Shown: positions 9,281 to 17,255 of the stretch, piece after piece
How positions within the stretch are numbered: position 1 is the first letter of the stretch
Layout: each line of letters opens with the position of its first letter
NCBI RefSeq assembly: GCF_000380965.1
Contig: NZ_KB905550.1
Span: 62,001-126,000 of the forward strand
Direction: 5' to 3'
Origin: Paenibacillus ginsengihumi DSM 21568
Lineage (GTDB): Bacteria; Bacillota; Bacilli; Paenibacillales; NBRC-103111
Length of the DNA: 64,000 nt
Notes under the pieces: model-generated
The model's input: only the letters and a program-made list of their open reading frames with translations
Told to the model about the DNA's origin: nothing
Database searches by the model: none
Program-made: the position numbers and the translations under genes

Positions 9281-10987
9281 TTGAAAAAGCGCATGTTAAA
9301 GTCGGCGCTCGCTGTCGGACTGGCACTGACCGCAGTGTCGGTAGGAACGGCATCGGCGGTCGAGACCGGCCGCTCGGCCTCATCCAAAAATCTCATCGTA
9401 TTGATCGGCGACGGCATGGGACCGGCACAGGTGACCGCAGCCCGCAATTACCTGATGTACAACAAGGGGATCGAGCACCTGGCGCTCGACAGCATTTATG
9501 TCGGACAAGCGACCACCTACGCCGACCGCGGCGAAGACGGGGATACTGTCGTTTCCGGAGTAGTGACCGATTCGGCCTCTGCCGGAACGGCGTTCGCAAC
9601 CGGACACAAAACCTATAATGCCGCAATTAGCGTATCCAACCAGGAGGTGGCGAGGCCTTATGCTTCCGTGATCGAAGCGGCGATCAGAGAGGGCAAGTCG
9701 ACCGGGCTGGTGACGACGGCGCGGATTACCCATGCGACTCCGGCCGTATACGCTTCGCATGTGCGCAGCCGGGACAATGAAAATGCAATCGCCGCGCAAT
9801 ATTTGGAAAGCGGCGTCGATGTGCTGCTTGGCGGAGGCAGCGACTATTTTATCAGCAAAGCCGACGGCGGCAAGCGTCCCGACAGGACCATCTTGGCCGA
9901 TTTTGAAGCGAAAGGATACAAGTATGTCAAAGACAGCGCCGGGTTAAGCGCGCTGCCGGCCGACAGCGGGAAGGTGCTTGGCTTGTTCGGCAAATCCCAT
10001 ATTGCCTATGTTCCCGACCGGACCGAGGAGATTCCTTCGCTGGCGCAAATGACCCAAAAGGCGCTCGATATTTTGTCCCAGAACGAGAACGGCTTTGCGG
10101 TTATGATCGAAGGCGGACGGATCGACCACGCTTCTCATGCCAACGATTTTCCGACTACCGTGCAGGAAACGCTCGATTTTGACGCAGCGGTTCAGGTCGC
10201 TCTTGATTTTGCCCAAAAAGACGGCAACACCTCGGTCGTCATTACGGCTGACCACGAGACAGGCGGCCTCTCCTTGTCCCGCGACAATATCTACGAGCTG
10301 AACATGGATCTGTGGGATAAGCAAAAGCATTCTTCCGAATTCATCAGCAAGCGCTTGAAAGAAGCGAAAACCGCCGATGAGGTGAAGCAGATCGTTGCCG
10401 AAAACACCTGGATCAACGATTTGAGTGACGAAGAGGCGGCCCGAATTCTGGAAGGCGACGGCTCTTCTTATGCCCGGGAAGGCGCGTATAACGCCGTCGT
10501 GTCCAAAAGATTGCTCGTCGGCTGGAGCGGCCACGGCCATTCCGCCGTTGACGTCGGCGTATGGGCATACGGGCCGATCGCCGATCTGGTGAAGGGGCAA
10601 ATCGACAATACGCAAATTGCCGTTCAATCGGCGAAGGTCATCGGAGCCGATCTGGAAGCGGCGACTGCGAAGCTGCAGGCCCAATATTTGTACCCCAAGT
10701 TCAAAGTGACCCGCGACGGAGAGGTGCTGTATCCGGCGAAAGATTTGGCCGAGGCGCTGGGGGCGGCTGTGGAGTGGAACGACAGCTCGCGAACCGCTAC
10801 CATTCGCGCAGCCGGCAATACGCTGCAGATCGGCGCGGACAATGCCGCGGTCATGATGAATGGAGCGGATACAGGCCTGAGAGGAAACATCGACAACGGA
10901 AAGCTGTATTTGCCGCTTGCCGCATTCAATCACGCGACCGGCATGAACATGACCTGGGATTCCTTGTCCGAACGCATTGTGAAATAG
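9281..10987 (+). CDS. Secreted alkaline phosphatase with C-terminal stalk domain
   Basis: PhoA-family phosphomonoesterase, 568 aa, extracellular or wall-attached. It has a signal peptide with probable cleavage after ASA (residues 24-26), then metal and catalytic motifs: GDGMGPAQVTAARNY, TDSASAGTAFATGH with the catalytic Ser, MIEGGRIDHASHAND, ITADHETGG and WSGHGHS. The last 95 residues or so (KFKVTRDGEVLYPAKDL onward) look like a copper amine oxidase N-terminal-like stalk domain, often seen on Paenibacillus surface proteins. The start is TTG with GGAGGG upstream. The phased PhoP boxes imply induction by phosphate limitation. Confidence 0.9.
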   Translation: MKKRMLKSALAVGLALTAVSVGTASAVETGRSASSKNLIVLIGDGMGPAQVTAARNYLMYNKGIEHLALDSIYVGQATTYADRGEDGDTVVSGVVTDSASAGTAFATGHKTYNAAISVSNQEVARPYASVIEAAIREGKSTGLVTTARITHATPAVYASHVRSRDNENAIAAQYLESGVDVLLGGGSDYFISKADGGKRPDRTILADFEAKGYKYVKDSAGLSALPADSGKVLGLFGKSHIAYVPDRTEEIPSLAQMTQKALDILSQNENGFAVMIEGGRIDHASHANDFPTTVQETLDFDAAVQVALDFAQKDGNTSVVITADHETGGLSLSRDNIYELNMDLWDKQKHSSEFISKRLKEAKTADEVKQIVAENTWINDLSDEEAARILEGDGSSYAREGAYNAVVSKRLLVGWSGHGHSAVDVGVWAYGPIADLVKGQIDNTQIAVQSAKVIGADLEAATAKLQAQYLYPKFKVTRDGEVLYPAKDLAEALGAAVEWNDSSRTATIRAAGNTLQIGADNAAVMMNGADTGLRGNIDNGKLYLPLAAFNHATGMNMTWDSLSERIVK

Positions 10988-11009
10988 TTGAACATGGTTT
11001 GAGCATGGA

Positions 11010-11032
11010 CAGGAGAGCGCGCTGCTCTCCTG
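11010..11032 (+). terminator. Hairpin between the phosphatase and the ABC genes
   Basis: A 9-bp stem (CAGGAGAGC with GCTCTCCTG) and a 5-nt loop lie 22 bp after the phosphatase stop. The downstream tract (TATATGTTT) is weak, so some readthrough into the ABC genes is plausible. Confidence 0.45.
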
Positions 11033-11078
11033 TATATGTTTCGGGGCGGCCAGGCCGAAGAGAAGGGGGAGCGCAGCC

Positions 11079-11786
11079 GTGATACGTATAGAACAGCTGG
11101 AAAAATCGTACCGGCTTCAAGGACAAACGAAGCTTATTTTGCAAATACCTTATTGGTCGGTGGCCGAAGGGGAGCGGATCGCCCTGTTAGGTCCGAGCGG
11201 AAGCGGTAAAAGCACATTGCTGCACCTGATCGGCGGCGTGCTGCCGGTTGACCGGGGAGAGCTTCAGGTGTGCGGCAGCAAAGTGAGCGGGATGAATGAG
11301 GCGGAGCGGGATGCGTTTCGGGCCGCCAATATCGGCTATATTTTTCAGGACTTTCACTTGATCCCGGCTTTGACGGCGAGGCAGAACGTGGAGATGGTGC
11401 TGGGCGGACCTGCTGATAGGCGCAGCCGGATGCAGCAGCTGAAGGAATGGTTTTCCCGGGTAGGGCTGGCTGAGCAAATGGATCATTTGCCTTCCCAGCT
11501 GTCGCGCGGTCAGCAGCAGCGGGTGGCGATCGTTCGCGCGCTGATCAATCGGCCGCCGTTGATTTTGGCTGACGAACCGACGGGCAGCCTCGATTGGGAG
11601 ACAGGGGGGCTGGTGATGAAGCTTTTGCTCGACCTGTGCGAGCAGGAGGGGCTGACGCTGCTTGCCGTTACCCATGATCTTTACCATGCCCGGCTGTTTC
11701 CGAAAACCGTACCCATCAGCGATATGAATCGACTTCTGCAATCAGCGGACGGATTGGCCGTCGCAGCCGGAAGGGGCGAACGCTAA
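11079..11786 (+). CDS. ABC transporter ATP-binding protein (LolD/MacB type)
   Basis: Cytoplasmic ATPase of 235 aa that partners the following permease. Walker A GPSGSGKST is near residue 38, the Q-loop FQDFHLIPALT near 88, signature LSRGQQQR near 142 (Arg in place of the usual second Gly), and Walker B LILADEPTGSLD near 163. This is the short MacB/LolD/FtsE-like type that drives mechanotransmission permeases rather than substrate channels. GTG start with a GGGGGAG ribosome site. It overlaps the permease start by one base (TAATG). Confidence 0.88.
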   Translation: MIRIEQLEKSYRLQGQTKLILQIPYWSVAEGERIALLGPSGSGKSTLLHLIGGVLPVDRGELQVCGSKVSGMNEAERDAFRAANIGYIFQDFHLIPALTARQNVEMVLGGPADRRSRMQQLKEWFSRVGLAEQMDHLPSQLSRGQQQRVAIVRALINRPPLILADEPTGSLDWETGGLVMKLLLDLCEQEGLTLLAVTHDLYHARLFPKTVPISDMNRLLQSADGLAVAAGRGER

Positions 11787-12991
11787 TGAACGGCTGGAAG
11801 CTGCTGTGGAGAAATATGCTTTACCGCAAGAGCTTGTCGTTGCTTACGATTTTTGCCGTTGCCGTCACGGTTTCCCTGTTCGTTCTGCTGCTGCTCTGCA
11901 AGGACGGATTTGAACGGGGCGCTGCCAACGGATACGGCCCGTTCGAGCTTGTGATCGGTGCGGAAGGCAGCGAATCGCAGCTGGTGCTCAATACGTTCTA
12001 CCGTGCGGGCGCCCCGACCGGCAACATTCCGCTGGAAGTGCTTCAAGCGGTCAGCGAGGAGAATCAGGTGGACGCCGCTTTCGGCATGACAGCAGGGGAT
12101 CATTACAACGGCTTCCCTATCGTCGGCATGGACCCGGCTTATTTTCCTGTCAGGTATGGCGACCGCCACTTGAAAGAAGGCAGGCTGTACGGGCAGCTGG
12201 GAGAAGTGACGCTCGGTTATGCGGCGGCCCAATCGCTGGGCGTTCGCGTCGGCGACCAATTCAGCGGCGCGCACGGATTAATCGGACATCATGAATTGGA
12301 GGAAGAGCACGGCGATCACGAGGAGGATGCGCATGAAAGCTTCAAATATACGGTAGTGGGCGTGCTTCCCAAGCTGAATACCGCCGACGACCGGGCTATT
12401 TTCACGACGATGGATTACGCCTGGGCGGTGCATGACCATCAGCAGGGAGCCAGGGAAGTGACGGCCATTTTGGTCAAGCCGAAATCATTGCTGGGAGCGC
12501 AGTCCGTCAAGCAGAAGTACGATCAATGGGACCGGGTACAAGCGGTTTATACGAGCAAAGCGGTTGCCGATCTATTGAATATGGTAGATACCGGCAGCCA
12601 AATCTTGACGCTTGTCATGACGATCTGCGTATTGCTGGCCGCCTCGTCCCTGCTGCTTTCCTTAACGGCCGCCTTTCACGAAAGAAAAAAGGATATCGGC
12701 TTGCTCAGATTAATCGGCAAATCGAAATCGTATATTTTGCTGACGCTGCTCGGGGAGGGAATGGTGCTGACCGCCGCCGGTCTGGCAGCCGGCTTGCTCG
12801 TTGGGCACGCCGCGGGCTGGCTGATCAGCGAGCCGCTGTTCACGGCGACAGGCATCCAATTGGAAGGATTTCGGCTGTCGGCGAACGAGGTTTATATCAC
12901 TGCGTCCGCGCTGGCTCTCGGCGCGATTGCTTCCATTATTCCTGCAGTGAGGCTGTACCGCGTCGACGCGCAATCGCTGTTTCGCAGCTAG
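11786..12991 (+). CDS. MacB/FtsX-type ABC permease with His-rich extracytoplasmic loop
   Basis: Permease of 401 aa with the type VII ABC layout: TM1 at residues 16-36, a large external domain to about 265, then three membrane helices (about 270-293, 325-350, 370-390). Residues 163-183 of the external domain hold six His and many Glu/Asp (pattern HGLIGHHELEEEH then GDHEEDAH), a likely metal-binding loop. Similar His-rich permeases occur in zinc-linked gene sets such as V. cholerae zrg. The substrate is not known; zinc or another divalent metal is my inference. The Zn-dependent phosphatase lies just upstream. Confidence 0.8.
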   Translation: MNGWKLLWRNMLYRKSLSLLTIFAVAVTVSLFVLLLLCKDGFERGAANGYGPFELVIGAEGSESQLVLNTFYRAGAPTGNIPLEVLQAVSEENQVDAAFGMTAGDHYNGFPIVGMDPAYFPVRYGDRHLKEGRLYGQLGEVTLGYAAAQSLGVRVGDQFSGAHGLIGHHELEEEHGDHEEDAHESFKYTVVGVLPKLNTADDRAIFTTMDYAWAVHDHQQGAREVTAILVKPKSLLGAQSVKQKYDQWDRVQAVYTSKAVADLLNMVDTGSQILTLVMTICVLLAASSLLLSLTAAFHERKKDIGLLRLIGKSKSYILLTLLGEGMVLTAAGLAAGLLVGHAAGWLISEPLFTATGIQLEGFRLSANEVYITASALALGAIASIIPAVRLYRVDAQSLFRS

Positions 12992-13034
12992 GCGCAGATA
13001 GCGAGCGCAGCCTTCGTTCGGGCGCCGCCTGCGT

Positions 13035-13285
13035 GGTGACAATTGGGCCGGCGGATTACCGCCAAATTTTCGGGAAGAGACGCCTATGCCGCTGGCGCAG
13101 CACCATCAAATGGTGAAAATGGGCTGCCCGCCCTGGGGGGCTATTTTCAAGATAGACGCCCATGCCGCCGCACGGCACCATCAGATGATGAAAATGGCCG
13201 CGGCGTACCAAGCGCTATTTTCAAGATAGACGCCCATGCCGCTGGCGCAGCACCATCAGAAGGATGAAAGTGGGCTGGGGGCCCG
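13035..13285 (+). repeat. Tandem 74-bp repeat array, block 1 left
   Basis: Three diverged units start at about 13065, 13141 and 13215, recognised by CTATTTTCAAGATAGACGCC, then CACCATCAGA, then GATGAAAATGG. The preceding 30 bp (GGCGGATTACCGCCAAATTTT) resemble the 3' end of the 89-bp unit at 14221. No gene with a ribosome site is seen in this stretch. Confidence 0.85.
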
Positions 13286-13294
13286 GGGTCATGA

Positions 13295-13544
13295 TAGCAA
13301 ATGTTGTATTTTGTACAACAAAAACGGGGAAATAACCCGCATTCGCGGCTCAATGTTGTATTTTGTGCAACATTTCGAGCGATGTTTCCGGTTTTGAAGC
13401 CAATCGCCTCTAAATTGTTGCACGAAATGCAGCATTTCCCTTCATTTTGTGCGAAGGGGGCGGAAAATGTTGCATTTTTTGCAGGATTTGTCGCCCCATG
13501 TGCCCGAGTCTGCCCGGGGAAGGGCCGCGCTAACGCGGAACTCG
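13295..13544 (+). repeat. 250-bp TGTTG element, copy 1
   Basis: Aligns to 23672-23921 over exactly 250 bp with no net gap. It contains a hairpin made of TGTTGTA and TACAACA separated by TTTTG, and further TGTTGCA / TGCAACA words. A reading frame opens at 13301 in both copies but has no ribosome site, so I annotate it as a repeat rather than a gene. Confidence 0.8.
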
Positions 13545-13750
13545 CACTATACCACGGATTTCGCACGCTAATGTGGAGTCCGAACGCTGGCGCGGGTTTC
13601 GGGGGCCGCCGGCTGAGCATATCCGTCGCAGTAAAGGATAGATTTGCGCAATATAGGGCCATTCCGAAGGCAAGGTTTTCTCAGCGTTTTCAGAAAAGCT
13701 GCCGGAAGGATCAAGTAACAATAAAGCGTTAAAGTGTTAAATTGAGGCGG
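13545..13750. other. Unique spacer inside repeat block 1
   Basis: About 200 bp absent from block 2. I see no ribosome site, hairpin or recognisable gene here. Confidence 0.4.
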
Positions 13751-13868
13751 GGCCTTCCGTACCAGGCAAAACTGCCGCTCAAGCGCGCCCGCTCATCCGT
13801 TGAATGTGCTTCGATCGAAGCTTCTCTTCATGCTCGCCAGCCTAGGGTGCAGTTTTGCCGGGCAGGCC
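13751..13868. repeat. Inverted repeat enclosing about 75 bp
   Basis: GGCAAAACTGC at the left end (13764-13774) and GCAGTTTTGCC at the right end (13849-13859) are perfect complements, with outer GGCCT and AGGCC arms. Only the right arm sequence persists, altered, in block 2. Confidence 0.6.
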
Positions 13869-14090
13869 TTAAGCTAACGCTAGCCACAGAGCTTATTTCC
13901 CTCGAAATCATCGATTTGAAATTGAACGCAAGTGAGCAGCCTTATTTGGCATTTTGGGCTGCCAGATTCAGCGTTTTTGACAAAATAGCGCTACCAGCCT
14001 GCGTTACATTTTTCAAAGGCAGCATTTCATCAAAATAGCGTTTGTCACTGGCGTTAGAAATTCGGAAGCTTCGGCAGGAGCGCAGGAAGG
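13823..14090 (+). repeat. GCTAACG module, copy 1
   Basis: Aligns to 23939-24197, starting with TCTCTTCATGCTCG and ending with GCTTCGGCAGGAGCGCAGG. Internally it has CTAACGCTAGCC, GAGCTTATTT, AGTGAGCAGCCTTATTTGGC and AAAATAGCG words. It is noncoding by appearance. Confidence 0.8.
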
Positions 14091-14165
14091 GACGGTTCAG
14101 GAAGAAGCAGCTGTTGAAATGAACACGGCTTGAGGTTTGTTGGAATATTTTTCAATAAAGACATC

Positions 14166-14410
14166 CTGCCATGTGTGGCACCATCAGAAGATGAAAATGT
14201 GCCGCCCGCCCTGGGGGGCTATTTTCAAGATAGACGCCTATGACGAGCGCTTCCTGCCGTCATCGGTCATCACCTGCGGTATTGAAATTTTGTCGGCGGA
14301 TACCGCCAAATTTTCAAGATAGACGCCTATGACGAGCGCTTCCTGCCGTCATCGGTCGTCACCTGCGGTATTGAAATTTTGTCGGCGGATACCGCCAAAT
14401 TTTCAAGATA
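14166..14410 (+). repeat. Right-hand repeats of block 1: partial 74-bp unit plus 89-bp tandem duplication
   Basis: A partial 74-bp unit (CACCATCAGAAGATGAAAAT onward) runs to 14220. Two 89-bp units follow, 14221-14309 and 14310-14398, nearly identical (one substitution seen), and the start of a third (ATTTTCAAGATAG) merges into the ribosome site of the lipoprotein gene at 14421. Confidence 0.9.
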
Positions 14411-14420
14411 GGAGGTAACA

Positions 14421-15332
14421 ATGAAGGCGAACAAAGTGATATGTGCGGCGTTCTTGCTCATTGCTGCTGGCGTCGCCGGCGGCTGCGGCACCCGGCAAAC
14501 GCACGATGAGGGAGGAACATTCGCCGCCGCGCAGGAGCAACTGCCGGCAGAGCCGGTTCAAGCCGCTTCATCCGCTGCGCCTGGCCTGTTAGCGGCCAGC
14601 GAGGCTGCCGGGCAATCGCCGAAGGGAGCAAGCCAGGCTGCCGGCAGCGGCAATGCGGCAGAGGCTCAGGCGCGGCCGGATGCTCAAGCCGTGCCTGCCG
14701 CTGCTGCGCAGGCCGCCCCGGCAGCAGACGCGGCCTCGCAAGAGTCAGCCGCTCCGCCCGCTTCCGCGGCAGAAGAAGCGCCGCCGAAGTCATCGGCTCT
14801 GCCCGCTGCCGCGGCCGGTGCAGCGTCTGCAGCCGCCTCCGCGCACGCCGGAGCGGCTCCTCCCGGCAGCGAGCAGGCCGCCGCCGCGCTGCCGCAGGAA
14901 GCGGCGAAGCCGGACGGCGCCGCTGCGGAGAACAGTTCCGCGCAAGCGAACCATGCGGGGCATCCTGTCATCAAATGGTCGGAGTTTTTTGACGATGACA
15001 TGCAAATAGCCCCCTCCAGCAAATTTTGGGATTTGTCGGAGCAGCAGAAAACCGTGGAAATAAAAGGCTTCATGGGAGAGGTTCTGTCTTTTGAGAAGCG
15101 CTGGTTTCTGCTCATTCCCGAGCCGGGCGCGGAATGTCCGTTCGACAATGGAGATGAGACGTACTGGAACAAAATCATGATCGTTTTTGTCCCGAACGAG
15201 ACGAAGCTGCGCTATACATCGGGGCCGTTAAAGGTAACGGGGCGGCTGGATGTCGGGATCAAAGTGGATGAGTCAGGGTATAAAACGATGTTCCGTCTAT
15301 ACGATGCATCCTTCGAAAAAATCAAGGAGTAA
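14421..15332 (+). CDS. Lipoprotein with Ala-rich linker and DUF3299-like C-terminal domain
   Basis: Surface lipoprotein of 303 aa. The signal ends at Cys22 (GVAGGC). Residues 30-175 are an Ala/Ser/Pro/Glu low-complexity linker with no fold expected. Residues 180-303 form a compact domain: KTVEIKGFMGEV, WFLLIPEPGAECPF, IMIVFVP, GPLKVTGRLDVG and FRLYDASFEKI. This pattern resembles DUF3299 proteins, some of which sit with zinc-linked ABC genes in proteobacteria; the match is from memory and not certain. GGAGGTAAC at 14411 fixes the start. It is 1.4 kb from the His-rich permease, across repeat block 1. Confidence 0.7.
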   Translation: MKANKVICAAFLLIAAGVAGGCGTRQTHDEGGTFAAAQEQLPAEPVQAASSAAPGLLAASEAAGQSPKGASQAAGSGNAAEAQARPDAQAVPAAAAQAAPAADAASQESAAPPASAAEEAPPKSSALPAAAAGAASAAASAHAGAAPPGSEQAAAALPQEAAKPDGAAAENSSAQANHAGHPVIKWSEFFDDDMQIAPSSKFWDLSEQQKTVEIKGFMGEVLSFEKRWFLLIPEPGAECPFDNGDETYWNKIMIVFVPNETKLRYTSGPLKVTGRLDVGIKVDESGYKTMFRLYDASFEKIKE

Positions 15333-15459
15333 AATTCCAATGCAGTAAAATGAATGCAACATTATTGGCGCTGCCCTCGTCTATGGAGCTGAACGGCCGG
15401 AGGCAAGTGTCCGGCGTTCGCCATATTTCCAATGGCTATAACAGACAGGGGGCGAAGCG

Positions 15460-16509
15460 ATGGAAAGCAGACGGATGGCGGAGCAGACAGACGGCGGCCG
15501 ACGGCCGGCGGGAGGCCGCGCCGCGAAGCTCGTGCGGGCGCTTATCGCCGCTGCGCTTGCTATGGCGCTGGCTAGCGGCTGCAGCGCGGCGGGAACATCG
15601 GGGGCGGCAGAGCAGGCGGCCTCCGGCCGCGCCGCAGATTCGGCCGGCAAGTCGCTCGGCGCGGCAAACGGCAACGCCGCGGCCCTGACCGTGGCGCCGA
15701 GAGAAGGCGGCGTGACGCCGGTTTCGGCAGCGGCGGGACAGGAAGCCGAGCGCAAAATCATTTACGAGGCGGAGCTATCCATGACGTCGGGGGATTATGC
15801 GGGGACCGTGGTCAGCATCCAGGAATCGGTGCGCCAATGGGGAGGCTACGTGCTGCAGTTCCATGAAAGCTCCGGCTCAGTGAACAAAAGCGGCACCTTC
15901 GTCATCAAGGTGCCGGCGCAAGGTTTCGATCCGCTGCTGGCGGAGCTGGAGAAGCTCGCTCCCTTGGACAGCAAATGGATGAGGGGAGAGGACGTCACGG
16001 AGGAGTTCGTCGACCTCGAGTCCCGCTTGAAGGCGAAGCAGGCGGCGGAGGAGCGGCTGCTTGAGTTTATCGGCAAAGCCTCCAAAACCGACGAGCTGGT
16101 CGCCTTCTCGAACGAGCTGGCCAAGGTGCAGGAGGACATTGAGGCGCTGAAGGGCCGGATGCGTTATTTGGAGCAGAATGTCGCCTACTCGACGATCCGG
16201 CTCAGCCTGAAGCAAAAGGTCGGTTCGGCGGAGGCGCTCCAGGCGCCGGGGCGCGAGCCGCTTGCGCAAAGGGCGTCCGAAGCGCTGCAGGGCACGCTGG
16301 CGGTGCTGGCGTTCTTGTTCGAAGGGCTTGTCGTCATCGTCGTCGGGGCGCTTCCCGTGCTGGCGCTGCTGTTGCTCATCCTCGCTTCTCTCTGGCTGTG
16401 GCGGCGCAAGCGCAGGCAAAAGCTGCGAGACATCCGGGACCGGCTGGCAACCGAGAACCGGCTTGCGGCGGACGACGGCAGCGAGGCGAACGAGCAAGCG
16501 CCGCGATGA
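15460..16509 (+). CDS. DUF4349-family membrane lipoprotein
   Basis: 349 aa. A long basic N-terminus and hydrophobic segment end in a lipobox at Cys41 (LASGC). An Ala-rich linker follows, then the DUF4349 domain ([14 protein letters not shown] through [15 protein letters not shown], residues about 100-250) containing a coiled-coil ([15 protein letters not shown]), then a C-terminal membrane helix ([23 protein letters not shown] cut here to its core) and a basic cytoplasmic tail. DUF4349 proteins have no established function; envelope sensing or anchoring is only a guess. The start has GGGGG at 15448. A strong terminator follows at 16616. Confidence 0.85.
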   Translation: MESRRMAEQTDGGRRPAGGRAAKLVRALIAAALAMALASGCSAAGTSGAAEQAASGRAADSAGKSLGAANGNAAALTVAPREGGVTPVSAAAGQEAERKIIYEAELSMTSGDYAGTVVSIQESVRQWGGYVLQFHESSGSVNKSGTFVIKVPAQGFDPLLAELEKLAPLDSKWMRGEDVTEEFVDLESRLKAKQAAEERLLEFIGKASKTDELVAFSNELAKVQEDIEALKGRMRYLEQNVAYSTIRLSLKQKVGSAEALQAPGREPLAQRASEALQGTLAVLAFLFEGLVVIVVGALPVLALLLLILASLWLWRRKRRQKLRDIRDRLATENRLAADDGSEANEQAPR

Positions 16510-16612
16510 CGAGCGTCTGTTCACGCATTGCCCGACCGCGGGCTGGAGCCTGCGGATGCGGCCGATCATGGAAAGCTTCATGCATAACCTTGTCGGAAAA
16601 ATCAGCCTGCGG

Positions 16613-16653
16613 AAAAATCCTGCTGAAGACGAAGCGCTTCAGCAGGATTTTTC
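16613..16653 (+). terminator. Terminator before mraZ
   Basis: AATCCTGCTGAAG at 16616-16628 pairs perfectly with CTTCAGCAGGATT at 16637-16649, flanked by A-rich and T-rich tracts, so it could work in both directions. It insulates the division cluster from the lipoprotein genes. Confidence 0.9.
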
Positions 16654-16680
16654 GTTTGTTCGCCGAATTTTTACTGTACA

Positions 16681-16720
16681 AGTGGAGGAAAGTGGGGTAA
16701 AGTGGTGGGAAAGGGGTGAC
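16681..16720 (+). promoter_or_regulatory. MraZ operator: four 10-bp direct repeats
   Basis: AGTGG occurs at 16681, 16691 and 16701, with a degenerate AAGGG at 16711, each one helical turn apart, immediately before mraZ. MraZ is known to bind G-rich direct repeats with 10-bp period at its own promoter, so autoregulation of the cluster is the natural reading. Confidence 0.75.
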
Positions 16721-16726
16721 CAGTGG

Positions 16727-17164
16727 ATGTTCATGGGGGAATATCAACACACCATCGACGAGAAAGGCCGAATGATCATTCCGGCCAAATTTCGCGATGC
16801 CCTCGGAACATCGTTTGTCGTCACCCGTGGCTTGGACCAATGCTTGTTCGTGTATCCGATGGATGAGTGGGCGGTGCTGGAGAAGAAGCTGAAATCGCTG
16901 CCGCTGATGAAGTCGGACGCCCGCGCCTTTACCCGCTTTTTTTTCTCGGGAGCGACGGAGTGCGAGCTGGACAAGCAGGGGAGGGTGAACATCCCGAAAA
17001 ATTTGGTCGAGCATGCCAAGCTGGAGAAGGATTGCGTCGTGATCGGGGTGTCCAACCGCGTGGAGATTTGGAGCAAGGCGATCTGGGAAAGCTATTCCCA
17101 GCAATCGGAGGAATCGTTCAGCGAGATCGCCGAGAAGCTCGTAGATTTCGATTTCGACCTCTAG
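16727..17164 (+). CDS. mraZ: Transcriptional regulator MraZ
   Basis: DNA-binding SpoVT/AbrB-fold regulator of the division and cell-wall cluster, 145 aa. Two MraZ repeats are seen: [19 protein letters not shown] and [18 protein letters not shown], each with the DxKGR/DKQGR motif. The start MFMGEYQHT matches the B. subtilis protein, with GGGG at 16713-16716. It probably represses or tunes the downstream genes through the repeats just upstream. Confidence 0.95.
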   Translation: MFMGEYQHTIDEKGRMIIPAKFRDALGTSFVVTRGLDQCLFVYPMDEWAVLEKKLKSLPLMKSDARAFTRFFFSGATECELDKQGRVNIPKNLVEHAKLEKDCVVIGVSNRVEIWSKAIWESYSQQSEESFSEIAEKLVDFDFDL

Positions 17165-17255
17165 AAAGCTTGGCCGCCGGACCCGTTCTTTGCAGCGACC
17201 GGTTCACAAGTGTCATAAGGTCGAAAGCCGACAGCCGGGAGGAGCCTGAAGAGAG

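Noticed and set aside
13065-13285. 74-bp repeats as a CRISPR array
   Set aside because: The units are contiguous and diverged along their whole length, without constant repeats and unique spacers, and no cas genes are present.
13147-13662. 171-aa frame on the minus strand through repeat block 1
   Set aside because: No ribosome site, no recognisable domain, and the frame is not kept in block 2; it is a by-product of GC-rich repeats.
13301-13732. 143-aa frame over the TGTTG element as a gene
   Set aside because: No ribosome site, and only the first 78 or so codons are shared with the other copy; kept as a repeat with a separate finding on the open frame.
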